From an uncultured Granulosicoccaceae bacterium (GTDB taxonomy: Bacteria; Pseudomonadota; Gammaproteobacteria; Granulosicoccales; Granulosicoccaceae): DNA of 34,206 nt. The notes beneath the pieces are model-generated. The model did not search any database and was not told the origin of the DNA. It saw nothing but the letters and a program-made list of their open reading frames with translations. Every line of letters begins with the position of its first letter. Within the stretch, counting starts at the first letter, position 1. The position numbers were made by a program, and so were the translations under genes. Shown here piece by piece: positions 25,477-34,206 of this stretch. The stretch spans positions 1 to 34,206 of the forward strand of contig CALHOU010000098.1 in the NCBI GenBank assembly GCA_938035945.1, given 5' to 3'.

Positions 25477-28400
25477 TTATTCTTCATCGCCTTTATCTAC
25501 CCAGAAAGTGCGTCTGGTTAGGTTGTCAAATTTAGGGCTGAACGGTTGCTCGGGACCTGCCAACAAAGTCGGGCCATCTTCCGTGATCAGTACCGCAGGC
25601 TCTGGCGGAATACCACCGTGGGCAAGCTGCTTTTCCCGATCTTCTTCGTCGAGCACGCCGTCACCGTTCATATCGACCGCCGGTCCACCGGTTAAGATGT
25701 TGAGTGCGTAAACCGAACCGCCACCGATCGCCGTTGAACAATCACCTACCGCCAATTCAGGCCGGAAGCTGGTGAAAATTACCTGATTGTTTACCGTCAC
25801 ACTGGAGCCCAAGACCTTCTCACCTGGTGCACCCAAGTCGTACATCCAGCCGTACTGATTAGAGTCAGGGTCTATATCGTTGGTCACGTCAATCAAATCC
25901 GCTTCTGTGATCGGTGTCGATGTCACACAGTTATCGGTCGATTTGCCATAGCACGCCGGAGCACTGAATAGATCAGCACTTTTGATCATATAAAAACGAT
26001 CATCAATATCTCTGTCGAGCGGGTGTGCTCTCCAGCCAGAACCAATGCTGATTGCCAAGAATCGATCGCCATTATTCGAGATAATCGCAACATCAGGCTC
26101 GTAGTAGAAACGACGTTCATTTTTAGGACCGGGCCCACTTAAGTCAGCAATGACACCACCTTTCAACAGGTCACCAGAATCGTGATACTGAGTAAGGTCG
26201 AATCGCCAGACTTGACCACCGGTATCTGAACCGTAGATTTGATCAGCGAAGCCATCAAAATCTGCATCAAGAATGCGTAAGTCGCCTGGCATTGAGTAGT
26301 TCATGTCGGCAAACTGTTGACTACCGCCAGCAACACCCAGTGCAGAGTAGAGCAGAGTACCCGTGCGCGCATCGACGATATAGATGCCACGGCCTTTGGT
26401 TGCTGTTACTCGAGGTAGACGCGCATTTGTAGCATCCATGGTTAGATCTTGCGTCTCATCATAACCGGCACCGAAGATAAGCACGTCACGATCGGCACCG
26501 TTAAAACGAATTTTTGTTGGCGCCATTTTCGACCAAGTCTGACCAAGCTCTTCAAACCCAGGTGTACCCGCTTCAATCACCCATGCTAATTTTGGGTCGG
26601 TGCGGCTAGCAACGTTGAATGCAAAATAGCTTGAACCACCGCGTCGCAAACCGGTATAGAGCATGGCTTCTTCGCCGGCATCGATGGTTACGTTTTCGTT
26701 GATGTCTGTTGTCCAAACAGACAGGGTACCGTCCATTCCATATGGGTGCGAGTCTGACGATTGGTTATTCCAGAACGTGTCGAAGTTCGGTAGAAAATCT
26801 TTCGGTACGAAAGAATATATTTCAGTACCACCATCGCGTTCAAACGCATGCAAATAGCCTTCGTTAGTACCAACGAATACAGCCGTTTCGGTACCGTTTG
26901 GCGAATCGTAGTTTAAGATAACGGGGCGTGCATGCATCGGGTCACCCATGTGCATGCGCCAGTCGGTAAAGTCACCGTCATCATCTACATCGCGACGGTC
27001 CATACCACGAGCCCATTTTAATAGCTCGTCCCTGTACGCATCCATATCACCGGGCTTGTTTTCCAGCCCCATCATTTCAAGCGTGATGCTTGAATTGTCT
27101 TCATGCAGTGATTGTGCAGTGGCCCGTAGATCTACTCCAGCAGCTGGTATTGCAGCGTAATCACCGGTATAGGTAAAGATTCTGCGTGCCATGTTGGTAA
27201 AGTCTAGCTGCATGGCGGCACCACCAGCTGAAACTATGTTGCCGTCGTTTTCGTCGCTATCTTCCAACCACCAACTTCTGGACGATTCGTGGAAGAAGCC
27301 ACTGGTTGGATCAACGGCGGGGTTACCTTCGGAATCGTTGATGGTGATTTCACCATCTTTACCAGTACCTACTTCATAACGCTTCAAGTTACCTGACCAG
27401 GTTGGTCGTGGGTCGGGCTTGAAAAGGGCAAAGTAAATATCGTTTCTATGCGTTAGTCGATTGAACTGATTAACCGTGGCACCAGGGGCCACAAAACTGG
27501 TTTCTGTTGTTGCAACATCACCAAGGATATCTTCGAACACGCCAACCAGATCGGCAGCACTTTCAGCTTCGTGGTATTCGCCACCACCCGACGTTGCTAG
27601 GGAGCGCAGAAAACTACTGTTTATGTTAAAGCCAACGGTGTACGTGCTTATCTTTTGTGTTTCAGGTAGTGTGCTCGACTGATCATTGGTGTGCAGCCAA
27701 GCGGCCAGTTCAGCACCACAGTAGTCGTCTGGATCGGCTGTGGAAGCACAGTCACCACCGGTTAGGGCTTTGACTTTGTCTGCCGAACTATTCGACGTTG
27801 CCGCGCCATCGGATAAAAATACGATATGGTTTGATTGGCAGCTTGATTTAATCGGTGCTTTATAGACTGGGTTGCCATTGATCTTTTCGTCCCAGCAATA
27901 GGGATTACTCAGATCATTGTCAGTGCACGCACTTTGACGATAAACACTACCACCGGTGTAGCTCTCAGGGACGGATACGCGGTAGTGGCGGTAACCGCTT
28001 TGCCCGCGTTGGCGACCGTAGTCGACTGCGTCACCACGGAAATATCGTGCGGCTTCGTAATAGGCATCAACAATCGGTGTCCCACCGACCTCTCTAAAAC
28101 CATTGACAACTTCCTTCATCTGATCGCGTGCTGTAATGACAACAGGCGCTGAGCCGTCGTTGACCGATTGGTAGTTGATACGAATTTTAGGTGCGTTGTG
28201 TGACTCACCGTCGATTGTCTCCACCTCTCGTCGGCCGTCTCCACCTGAGTGTTTAGCTATTAAAAATACCATGGCATTGCCTTGTTGCCATCCAGGACGA
28301 TCGACAAGGGTTTGAACCAGTGGTGTTAAATCGCGTGTGACAAGCTTTGCATTTTGCGGCGGGTTTGGCACGTCCAACCAGTCAAGCCATGCTGTTGTGG

Positions 28401-29625
28401 GGCGATTGGAAATGTTACGCCATTTCGCAGAGAAGGTGGCTGGGTCATCTGCGGCTTGCGCTGCGATTTTTAAATCTACGCTACCCCATCGTTGCCGGTC
28501 TACCTCAAATTCAATGGTTGCGCCTGTGATCACTGAGTTTTTAGGTATTTTGATGTCGTCAAAACGAATACCAGAAATTTGTTGAGTGCTACCATCGTAT
28601 GGTAATTCTAGATCTGAACTGCCGGTTTTAACTTCACCGCCATAAGATTTTTCTTCCGCATCATCAGAACTTTTCTTAACAGACGCTACTGTCGTCTTGT
28701 TCGCACAACCACCACCCACAGGTATGGCCGATGCATCATAGGAGAAACTTAACTTTGGTGCGTAGGTTGGCGAGTTGTCAAAAGATATAGCGTTGCGCGT
28801 TCCCGTGCCGCTGACAAATAACGAAATTGGATTACCACCACACCAGTCCGTCTGGTCAACAATTTCTTGTATAACAGCAGAGATGTCAGGACTTTGATAA
28901 TCTATATTTGTTTTCCACGGCTTTGGTTTCCAGGCAACGGGTGGCACGGTTGTTTTAACGCGGTTGGCGGCATCGTTATCCGTATTCGTAAACGGTGCTG
29001 TCATGGCAGCGAGCTCGCCTTCAATCTGCAAATCGGCATCGGCTGAGTTGTCATCTACAGACGTAAATTCTAACCAGGCAGATGTAATTTGTGCGCCTTG
29101 AGGTACGTCGAACCTTCCGAATTGCAGCCCGACCAATTCTGCACCTCGCTCACTCTCACCAAGGCTTAGTACGTTGCCACCGAGCATCATGTCGCCATCT
29201 GAAATTCTCATTTCAATGTCAGCGCCACCACTGTTCACTCTTGGGGCTGCAATCTGTTCGCCACATTCCGCACCCGTGCAAATAATTTGATCGATTGGCG
29301 TCACGGGGTAGAGTACAGCGCCACCACCATTGGTACCATTGAAGTTCATAATACCGACATTGACATTCGTGGTGCCATCGAGAATGATTTCCATCGCATT
29401 CTTCATGCGTTCCATTCGCGTTAAGCTTGTGCCGTCAAATCCTCCCATTGAACCTGATGTATCGAGTACGAACATGACGTTCGGGCTCACGTTCAGGTCA
29501 GGATCGACTTGGCCGAAGAAGACTTCGGTGTCATCGGCCATTGCGGAAGACAAGCTCATTGAGCTTGCGCAAACCGCGGCAACCATGACGGGCAGCCCTG
29601 CGCTATATTTTCTGTGCTTTACCAT
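25477..29625 (-). CDS. pilY1: Type IV pilus tip/biogenesis protein PilY1 with split VWA domain
   Basis: 1382 residues from the ATG at 29625, which has AAGGAG; an upstream ATG at 29658 lacks one. The Sec leader is cut near SSAMA (residue 30). The von Willebrand A domain starts with the MIDAS motif DTSGS (55-59) and continues only after about 350 residues, with GGTPIVDA (514-521) and VFLSDGAATS. The gap holds two related beta-sandwich modules (about 135-298 and 325-486). The C-terminal half is the PilY1 beta-propeller, with calcium loops DVDDDGDFTD (26962-26991) and DMNGDGVLDEED (25639-25674). It regulates pilus extension and acts as an adhesin at the tip. It is last in the fimT-pilV-pilW-pilX-pilY1 operon. 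Confidence 0.95.
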   Translation of the reverse strand: MVKHRKYSAGLPVMVAAVCASSMSLSSAMADDTEVFFGQVDPDLNVSPNVMFVLDTSGSMGGFDGTSLTRMERMKNAMEIILDGTTNVNVGIMNFNGTNGGGAVLYPVTPIDQIICTGAECGEQIAAPRVNSGGADIEMRISDGDMMLGGNVLSLGESERGAELVGLQFGRFDVPQGAQITSAWLEFTSVDDNSADADLQIEGELAAMTAPFTNTDNDAANRVKTTVPPVAWKPKPWKTNIDYQSPDISAVIQEIVDQTDWCGGNPISLFVSGTGTRNAISFDNSPTYAPKLSFSYDASAIPVGGGCANKTTVASVKKSSDDAEEKSYGGEVKTGSSDLELPYDGSTQQISGIRFDDIKIPKNSVITGATIEFEVDRQRWGSVDLKIAAQAADDPATFSAKWRNISNRPTTAWLDWLDVPNPPQNAKLVTRDLTPLVQTLVDRPGWQQGNAMVFLIAKHSGGDGRREVETIDGESHNAPKIRINYQSVNDGSAPVVITARDQMKEVVNGFREVGGTPIVDAYYEAARYFRGDAVDYGRQRGQSGYRHYRVSVPESYTGGSVYRQSACTDNDLSNPYCWDEKINGNPVYKAPIKSSCQSNHIVFLSDGAATSNSSADKVKALTGGDCASTADPDDYCGAELAAWLHTNDQSSTLPETQKISTYTVGFNINSSFLRSLATSGGGEYHEAESAADLVGVFEDILGDVATTETSFVAPGATVNQFNRLTHRNDIYFALFKPDPRPTWSGNLKRYEVGTGKDGEITINDSEGNPAVDPTSGFFHESSRSWWLEDSDENDGNIVSAGGAAMQLDFTNMARRIFTYTGDYAAIPAAGVDLRATAQSLHEDNSSITLEMMGLENKPGDMDAYRDELLKWARGMDRRDVDDDGDFTDWRMHMGDPMHARPVILNYDSPNGTETAVFVGTNEGYLHAFERDGGTEIYSFVPKDFLPNFDTFWNNQSSDSHPYGMDGTLSVWTTDINENVTIDAGEEAMLYTGLRRGGSSYFAFNVASRTDPKLAWVIEAGTPGFEELGQTWSKMAPTKIRFNGADRDVLIFGAGYDETQDLTMDATNARLPRVTATKGRGIYIVDARTGTLLYSALGVAGGSQQFADMNYSMPGDLRILDADFDGFADQIYGSDTGGQVWRFDLTQYHDSGDLLKGGVIADLSGPGPKNERRFYYEPDVAIISNNGDRFLAISIGSGWRAHPLDRDIDDRFYMIKSADLFSAPACYGKSTDNCVTSTPITEADLIDVTNDIDPDSNQYGWMYDLGAPGEKVLGSSVTVNNQVIFTSFRPELAVGDCSTAIGGGSVYALNILTGGPAVDMNGDGVLDEEDREKQLAHGGIPPEPAVLITEDGPTLLAGPEQPFSPKFDNLTRRTFWVDKGDEE

Positions 29626-29664
29626 AGGTATAAGCTCCTTCAGCGATTTCTTAAACATGATGAG

Positions 29665-30186
29665 TTATCGACCTGGTGCGATTCGATACGCACCCTGTGT
29701 GACTTCTGCCTGTGAGCGAACCGCATCCACCTTCGCGGTTGCGATGACTTCAAAACGATAGGCGACGAAATTACTACTACCAATGCCAGCTGAAAAGCCA
29801 TAAGCAGGTCCGTCACCGACGTACTGCAATCTGGCCGTACTTTCCAAGCCGATGTTTTGCTGTAAATCCACTTCTATCGGTATAACGGCGGAATCACTGA
29901 GTTGTCCGATATTGACCGCAGCGACATTGGCAACGTTGATTGCCGCTGTCAAGTTTGCATCGTTGTTCAATACCATTTCGCTGGTTGACTCTGCAGCTTG
30001 GAACGTTGTGGCAGTTTGAATTGAATTAGTGGCCATTTGCCGTTCAAGCGTTGAGCCGCGCATGCTTGAAATGCCCATCACCGAGAGCAAAAAAATCAGA
30101 ATCATGGCGACCAATAAAGCGCCGCCACGTTCAGCGCGATTGCTCTGTGCGTAGTTTGTTAATGCTTTGTTTGTAAGTGTGCTCAT
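29665..30186 (-). CDS. pilX: Minor pilin PilX
   Basis: 173 residues. The N-terminal segment ERGGALLVAMILIFLLSVMG (about 19-38) with SSMRGSTLERQMATN after it is the PilX pattern. Like other PilX/GspK-type proteins it lacks the Glu at position 5 of the mature pilin (the GG-ALLVA cut gives Ala). It probably caps the minor-pilin tip complex. It lies between pilW (41-base gap) and pilY1, the usual order. Confidence 0.92.
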   Translation of the reverse strand: MSTLTNKALTNYAQSNRAERGGALLVAMILIFLLSVMGISSMRGSTLERQMATNSIQTATTFQAAESTSEMVLNNDANLTAAINVANVAAVNIGQLSDSAVIPIEVDLQQNIGLESTARLQYVGDGPAYGFSAGIGSSNFVAYRFEVIATAKVDAVRSQAEVTQGAYRIAPGR

Positions 30187-30227
30187 GACATACCTAAGTG
30201 ACTACGTAAATGATTCGAAGGAAAAAC

Positions 30228-31439
30228 CTAAGGACCAGGAGGAGGTGCAGGTGGTGCCTCTGCTTCGAATGCAATTCGTTCATCACGTCTGTTGCGAACC
30301 TTGACAGTTGTATTGAATACCAAACGGTAGCGGCCGTCTTCGGGATGTGTCAGCGCATTGATGGAAGAGGCTGACGGTAAAATAGATTGCCCGGCGATCA
30401 CATAGGTGTTGGTATCGTTCTGTTCGGCGATGCGAGAAAAAGATGACATGATCAGGCCCACTTGTATCGCTTCCACTTCTTCGGGGTCAAACGCTGGGTC
30501 ATCAGCTGTTACATAGCGCAAGGTGTCATTGTTTCGAATGCCGAAGGCAAGACGCATATTCTCAACACCTTGAACTAATTCTGATGGTGGATTGTTTGGG
30601 TCGTTGTATGGGTACGATTGCATATAGAGCGCACGTATCTGATCCCCGTTCTCGTTGACCAAGCCGGTATCACCAACATAGTAAACGCGCGATTCGAATC
30701 TCATCACTTTAGTGTGTCGAATGTTTCTGGGTACGCCGTACCGCGAGGTAAAGTTTCCATCGCGGTTTTGTGGTGCTGCATGGCCTAAAGACTGGCCGTT
30801 TGTACCAAACAAGTTAGCAGCGGTTACCGTAAACAAATCTACGCTTTCACAGTTACTAATAAGTGCAAGATCACCAACTGCTAAGGCCAGATTTCCAACC
30901 GTGTTTGCAGGACCTGCCAAATCTGGGATACCGCCGGTTTGCACAGGCCCGACAAGCGCCGATTGATTGCTGTTGCCGTATTGAACAGCCAAAGCATGTG
31001 TACCCGGAATGGCTTGGTTAATAGCCGGTGGCTGAAAACCACCGGGTATTGGTGGCCACCAATCGCCATTAGGTTGAATCACCGAACCCGTTGCAGCGGA
31101 GAGGTTAGAGTTGTAATTGGGTTGTCCGTTTGGCAGAACACCATCAATCGGAATAGGCGCAACTGCAGCTTTCACGCTCATGCGACCCCGTCGCGAATCC
31201 AGACAACCCTGATAGCCAGCCATGCGAATATCTTTACCCAGCGCACTAAGTGCGAAGCGAGCGTTCTCTTGGATGTTGGCCATCGCTGTATTGAGTTCGG
31301 AGCTACGCTGGTTACCCGAAAAAACAGCGATCATACCGGCAAGCAAAATCAAACCCAGTGTCATTGCTATCAGCAATTCCACCAGCGAAACACCGCGATG
31401 TTTGATTGGCGCCATATTGTCGGGATGCTTAACAATCAT
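30228..31439 (-). CDS. pilW: Minor pilin PilW
   Basis: 403 residues. The prepilin leader ends in KHRG, then VSLVELLIAMTLGLILLAGM (17-36), with Glu at position 5. The block RFALSALGKDIRMAGYQGC is typical of PilW. The start at 31439 overlaps the pilV stop (ATGA), which supports it over an ATG at 31415. A Pro-rich C-terminal end (EAPPAPPPGP) is present. It belongs to the minor-pilin tip complex of the type IV pilus. Confidence 0.93.
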   Translation of the reverse strand: MIVKHPDNMAPIKHRGVSLVELLIAMTLGLILLAGMIAVFSGNQRSSELNTAMANIQENARFALSALGKDIRMAGYQGCLDSRRGRMSVKAAVAPIPIDGVLPNGQPNYNSNLSAATGSVIQPNGDWWPPIPGGFQPPAINQAIPGTHALAVQYGNSNQSALVGPVQTGGIPDLAGPANTVGNLALAVGDLALISNCESVDLFTVTAANLFGTNGQSLGHAAPQNRDGNFTSRYGVPRNIRHTKVMRFESRVYYVGDTGLVNENGDQIRALYMQSYPYNDPNNPPSELVQGVENMRLAFGIRNNDTLRYVTADDPAFDPEEVEAIQVGLIMSSFSRIAEQNDTNTYVIAGQSILPSASSINALTHPEDGRYRLVFNTTVKVRNRRDERIAFEAEAPPAPPPGP

Positions 31440-31969
31440 ATCGATGATTTCTCTAGCGCAAAGTTTACAGACATGGACTCAGCTTTAACTTCTCCGTTTA
31501 CGATCTCAGACCAAGTGAGTCGCACACTCCAGATGTCATCTGCAATAGATACGACGGTAGCGTTTGCTGTAATCGCATCAGAACTAGGTAGGGCAGGGAT
31601 GAAGTTCACGGCGCCATCGCGGGAGTGAAAGTAACTTCCCCATTCATAAACATCTTGCAGCGCTATTTGAGCAGCATCACACGCTTGCGCGCCACAACCC
31701 GGGTCCATCGCTGATGCAGAAGTGGATATGTTGTCGTACTCGCCATTTTCCACACCTTCAGTATTGGTGCGCATGCGATTGATCATATCGCTGGCTAGAA
31801 AGTACGCTTGGGATTGGTAGTAAGCGCTTTGGCTAAAACGCATTCCCTCAACCTGCATGCGTGCGGCAGCTAAAAAACCAATTGATATTAGAATGACCGT
31901 GATTAAGATCTCGATCAGGCCAACACCTTTTTGTTTTCTATGAAGCGCTTTTATAGGGCTTGAGTACAT
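31436..31969 (-). CDS. pilV: Minor pilin PilV
   Basis: 177 residues from the ATG at 31969, which has GAGG at a good distance; an upstream TTG at 31978 lies too close to it. The leader ends in KQKG, then VGLIEILITVILISIGFLAA with Glu at position 5. The pair of cysteines in PGCGAQAC may form a disulfide. It starts two bases after the fimT stop and overlaps the pilW start. Confidence 0.93.
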   Translation of the reverse strand: MYSSPIKALHRKQKGVGLIEILITVILISIGFLAAARMQVEGMRFSQSAYYQSQAYFLASDMINRMRTNTEGVENGEYDNISTSASAMDPGCGAQACDAAQIALQDVYEWGSYFHSRDGAVNFIPALPSSDAITANATVVSIADDIWSVRLTWSEIVNGEVKAESMSVNFALEKSSI

Positions 31970-31971
31970 AA

Positions 31972-32607
31972 CTAGCAAGCCTCGCGATTGAATACGTCAC
32001 GCGGTTTTTTCGTGCCACTGGGTCGACCAGGACGAACATCACCTGTTGGCGCTACATTGAGTACACGCGAAAGCTCCACGTCGTCTGCATTGCAAATTAA
32101 AAAGCTGCCGTTAGCCCAACTGGACTGGCCTTCGCTCTCGTAGGCGATATAGGTTTTAACGTGCGCTGTTTGCGCGGTTCGATCTGAGGAACCAATCGCT
32201 GTGATCGTATTTTTTGAGCGTTGCTTTGGGTGCACTGAAATGATTTCGTCTTCAGCATCGATACTGGCGGCAGCCGCGTTGGTTGCAAACACATTATCGA
32301 CAAATACTAACCAACCATGCTCCCAATCGGTATTAACCGAGCCACACTGCATTGCATCTAATGCTTTCTTGGGGCAGACGGTCACACGGCTTCGCGATTT
32401 CACCGCTTCACTGCGCGCCATAAATAATGCTTGGGTAATTTCTGAGTAGTCCGCGCTTACACGGCTATTTTTAATCGCGCCTGAAAAACTAGGGATGCCA
32501 ATGCCGAGAAGGATTGCGGCTACAGCCAGTGCCACAAGCAGTTCAATTAGCGTGAAGCCATTTTGGTTTTTAGTATCCATGCGGGGAATATCGACCGATA
32601 TGCGCAT
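31972..32607 (-). CDS. fimT: Minor pilin FimT/FimU (GspH family)
   Basis: 211 residues. The prepilin cut follows KNQNG, then FTLIELLVALAVAAILLGIG with Glu at position 5. The GspH-type domain shows ALFMARSEAVKSRSRVTVCP and GWLVFVDN. Two starts are possible, 32607 and 32580 (giving a short 8-residue leader); neither has a clear ribosome site. It is the first gene of the fimT-pilV-pilW-pilX-pilY1 operon. Confidence 0.9.
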   Translation of the reverse strand: MRISVDIPRMDTKNQNGFTLIELLVALAVAAILLGIGIPSFSGAIKNSRVSADYSEITQALFMARSEAVKSRSRVTVCPKKALDAMQCGSVNTDWEHGWLVFVDNVFATNAAAASIDAEDEIISVHPKQRSKNTITAIGSSDRTAQTAHVKTYIAYESEGQSSWANGSFLICNADDVELSRVLNVAPTGDVRPGRPSGTKKPRDVFNREAC

Positions 32608-32708
32608 GGCTTGAGTGATGGGCTGATAAATTGAGCCTAGGTTACATAAATTCGATTTTAACGGCTCTAATGGTGTGCAGCCGTTCTCATTTTCTTCTGT
32701 TTAAGTTG

Positions 32709-32731
32709 GTGTTGGGCACCTAGCCCAACAC
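32709..32731 (-). terminator. Hairpin after the pilin gene
   Basis: GTGTTGGGC and GCCCAACAC form a perfect 9-bp stem with a 5-base loop, 14 bases beyond the stop of pilE on the minus strand. No T-run follows, so it may be a weak terminator or a 3'-end stabiliser. It separates pilE from fimT. Confidence 0.5.
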
Positions 32732-32744
32732 TATAATAGCCGGC

Positions 32745-33197
32745 TTAGTTCCAGCAACCATTTGCGTCAGTTCCAGCTGGACTTGGTGTTGACGTTCGGT
32801 TTCCAAGATGATCAATGGCCAATGAAGTGCATTCGGCGTCCGTCGAAAGCGATGCCCCCGGTGTGGCTACAATTCTAAACGTTGATGCGGTCGGAGCTGG
32901 GTCAAGAGCGATTGTGTAGTTCTTTTCAGGTGATATAGCGAGCTGCCCTGCAATCGTGCAGTTGGCGTAAGTGAATAGCGTTGATTTGCAGCGCTCCATA
33001 GCTTGAACAGCTTCAAGCAGTGCTAGCGCACCGTCTGATCGCTTGGCCTTGATAACATAAGACGTATAGGACGGGTAAGCAATAGCTGCCAATAGTCCGA
33101 TTATCGCAATGACGATAAGCAACTCAATAAGCGAGAATCCTGAACGTTTGCGATTTTTTTTGCCTAAAACAAATTTTCTGGAATACTTGGTTGTCAT
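32745..33197 (-). CDS. pilE: Type IV pilin (PilE-like)
   Basis: 150 residues. The leader ends in KRSG (Gly20), then FSLIELLIVIAIIGLLAAIA with Glu25 at mature position 5, and AYPSYTSYVIKAKRSDG is a typical continuation. Four cysteines (MERCK, ANC, AEC, GCWN) can make two disulfides. AAGGGT precedes the ATG. In minor-pilin clusters of gammaproteobacteria a PilE-like gene follows pilY1, as here it follows the pilY1 that starts outside the window. It may be a minor rather than the major pilin. Confidence 0.92.
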   Translation of the reverse strand: MTTKYSRKFVLGKKNRKRSGFSLIELLIVIAIIGLLAAIAYPSYTSYVIKAKRSDGALALLEAVQAMERCKSTLFTYANCTIAGQLAISPEKNYTIALDPAPTASTFRIVATPGASLSTDAECTSLAIDHLGNRTSTPSPAGTDANGCWN

Positions 33198-33357
33198 TGT
33201 TATTGACCCTTACTCAGTTATCTTTTTGGGTTGCCTGGCTGCAATGCTGGGCAACGGTTCTCTAAACTAGTTAACGGCACACAACACGCCAGCTAGCGTC
33301 CACGTTGGCTTGCTAGCTTAGGAATTAGACGTATCTGTGGCTTGGTTCGCACTCCGT

Positions 33358-34206
33358 CTATAAATTCTCATCAATGTGTTCTTGCCAGAATGTACGGGTT
33401 TTTAATGTATCTATCTGAACCTCTTCAAGCTTGTCTCGACCAACAAATACGGTGGCGTTTCCAGTTTCTGGGAACAATAAGCTGGCTTCAGGTGGGATAC
33501 CCGCTGCAGATAATTTTCGACGGCGGTCAGTCGCGTCCAGCTCCATTCCCGTTTCGTCTGTGCCATCTGTACCTGTGATTGGATCGGTCACATCGGTTTG
33601 TGAACCGGCATCACTTAAGTTTTTAACCGGATTGCCCGTGGCAAGATCGAGTAGGTACACAGCACCCGAACCTATAGCCGCGTCGCAGGTACCGGTTTCG
33701 GAGCTTGGCACATAAGTAGTAAAAACCAGACTACCGTCGATGGTGACGCTACTACTGAGAACTTTTTCACCAGGATCCAAAGGTAAGAACCAACCTTTTT
33801 CAGATTTGTCTGTATTGCGAACCGCATCAGGTGATTTCCCCAGATCGATCATACCCGTGGTATTTTCAGTTACCTCGGGATAGCGAATCTCGCCGTCATC
33901 GGTAGTGGGTGCACCATAAACCTGAGTCATACGGAAACTGTAGAAGCGATCTTCAACAACGTCATCCAGTGGGTGCGCACGCCAGCCAGAACCAAGCGAT
34001 ATCGATAATTGCTGTTCACCGTCGATCGCAAGTAAGGCTATATCTGGTGGGTAGTAGAAGCGACGCGCATTTTCGGGTGTATCGTCGGCGAAACGCGCAA
34101 TGACATCACCAGTCATACGATCATCAATTGATTTAGTTGAGCCTATGTCATTGTTGTAGTCGAAGCGCCAAACTTGTCCGCCCATGTCACCAAAATAGAT
34201 TTGATC
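33358..34206 (-). CDS. pilY1: Second PilY1, C-terminal part (gene runs off the window)
   Basis: 282 residues of the C-terminal end are visible; the reading frame is open to the window edge, where it reads DQIYFGDMGGQVWRFD. It is clearly related to the end of the complete pilY1: both have GGQVWRFD, RRFYYxPD, SGWRAHPLD, EKVLSSSVT or EKVLGSSVT, and end near RTFW. It is too diverged to be a recent copy. The calcium-type loop near the end is degenerate (ETGMELDATDRR). It is followed, after 160 bases, by pilE on the same strand, so it probably ends an upstream minor-pilin operon. Confidence 0.9.
   Translation of the reverse strand, partial: DQIYFGDMGGQVWRFDYNNDIGSTKSIDDRMTGDVIARFADDTPENARRFYYPPDIALLAIDGEQQLSISLGSGWRAHPLDDVVEDRFYSFRMTQVYGAPTTDDGEIRYPEVTENTTGMIDLGKSPDAVRNTDKSEKGWFLPLDPGEKVLSSSVTIDGSLVFTTYVPSSETGTCDAAIGSGAVYLLDLATGNPVKNLSDAGSQTDVTDPITGTDGTDETGMELDATDRRRKLSAAGIPPEASLLFPETGNATVFVGRDKLEEVQIDTLKTRTFWQEHIDENL

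Noticed and set aside
29330..29761. 143-codon plus-strand frame opposite the start of pilY1
   Set aside because: Antisense to the PilY1 leader and MIDAS region; no family resemblance.
30939..31628. 229-codon open frame on the plus strand over pilW and pilV
   Set aside because: Antisense to clear prepilin genes, with no recognisable motif and no ribosome site.
33264..33284. Possible sigma-54 promoter upstream of pilE (TGGC ... TGC on the minus strand)
   Set aside because: The spacing between the GG and GC elements is one base too long, which normally abolishes sigma-54 recognition.

Overview
The window looks like chromosomal DNA of a free-living, probably aquatic gammaproteobacterium. The evidence is gene content: carA-carB-greA in a row, a zur-znuCB operon divergent from znuA with a Zur-type palindrome between them, a siroheme sulfite reductase followed by a DUF934 gene, DUF3565, DUF3570 and DUF4266 genes, a MepK-type endopeptidase with a Tat leader, and type IV pilus minor pilins with PilY1. 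Nothing points to a particular genus. I saw no rRNA, tRNA, CRISPR array, integrase or replication origin. The only mobile DNA is a frameshifted transposase remnant at the left edge.

Layout. (1) 1-513: 3' part of a broken DDE transposase. (2) 817-3289 (+): a lipoprotein of unknown function and a secreted protein that joins a short copper-amine-oxidase-like domain to two jelly-roll-like modules. (3) 3346-6673 (-): a DUF1800-like lipoprotein and a Tat-exported DUF1501 protein, a common gene pair. (4) 6813-9834 (+): apbE, a TlpA-type thioredoxin, a DUF4266 lipoprotein and a DUF3570 outer-membrane protein. The last three overlap translationally. The DUF3570 protein carries a DxxSGAS motif like those ApbE flavinylates. 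(5) 9923-11372 (+): DUF3565 and a metallo-beta-lactamase-fold hydrolase. (6) 11528-16439 (+): carA, carB, greA and a strong intrinsic terminator, with a leader ahead of carA that can fold two ways. (7) 16671-18115 (+): MepK-like peptidase and an exported protein with an Ig-like domain. (8) 18155-21440: a Trm112-like gene and znuA on the minus strand, then zur-znuC-znuB on the plus strand, sharing one Zur operator. (9) 21449-25316 (-): ferredoxin-NADP reductase (type 2 fold), nitrite/sulfite reductase, DUF934 and an exported thioredoxin-like protein, read as a sulfite-reduction operon. (10) 25477-34206 (-): type IV pilus genes. In transcription order these are the 3' end of one pilY1, a pilin (pilE), then fimT, pilV, pilW, pilX and a second, complete pilY1.

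How the parts work together. The zinc block is a self-contained uptake and regulation unit. Genes 24258-25316, 22603-24255 and 22149-22619 plausibly supply electrons to, and assist, sulfite reduction in the cytoplasm. The pilus block encodes a minor-pilin and tip-adhesin complex. The order pilY1-pilE-fimT-pilV-pilW-pilX-pilY1 suggests two minor-pilin operons in tandem, the upstream one running off the right edge. The part most likely to hold under-described biology is 6813-9834, a possible cell-envelope redox system built around a covalently flavinylated outer-membrane barrel. Next come the shrunken copper-amine-oxidase-like protein at 1517 and the PilY1 whose von Willebrand A domain is split by two tandem beta-sandwich modules.
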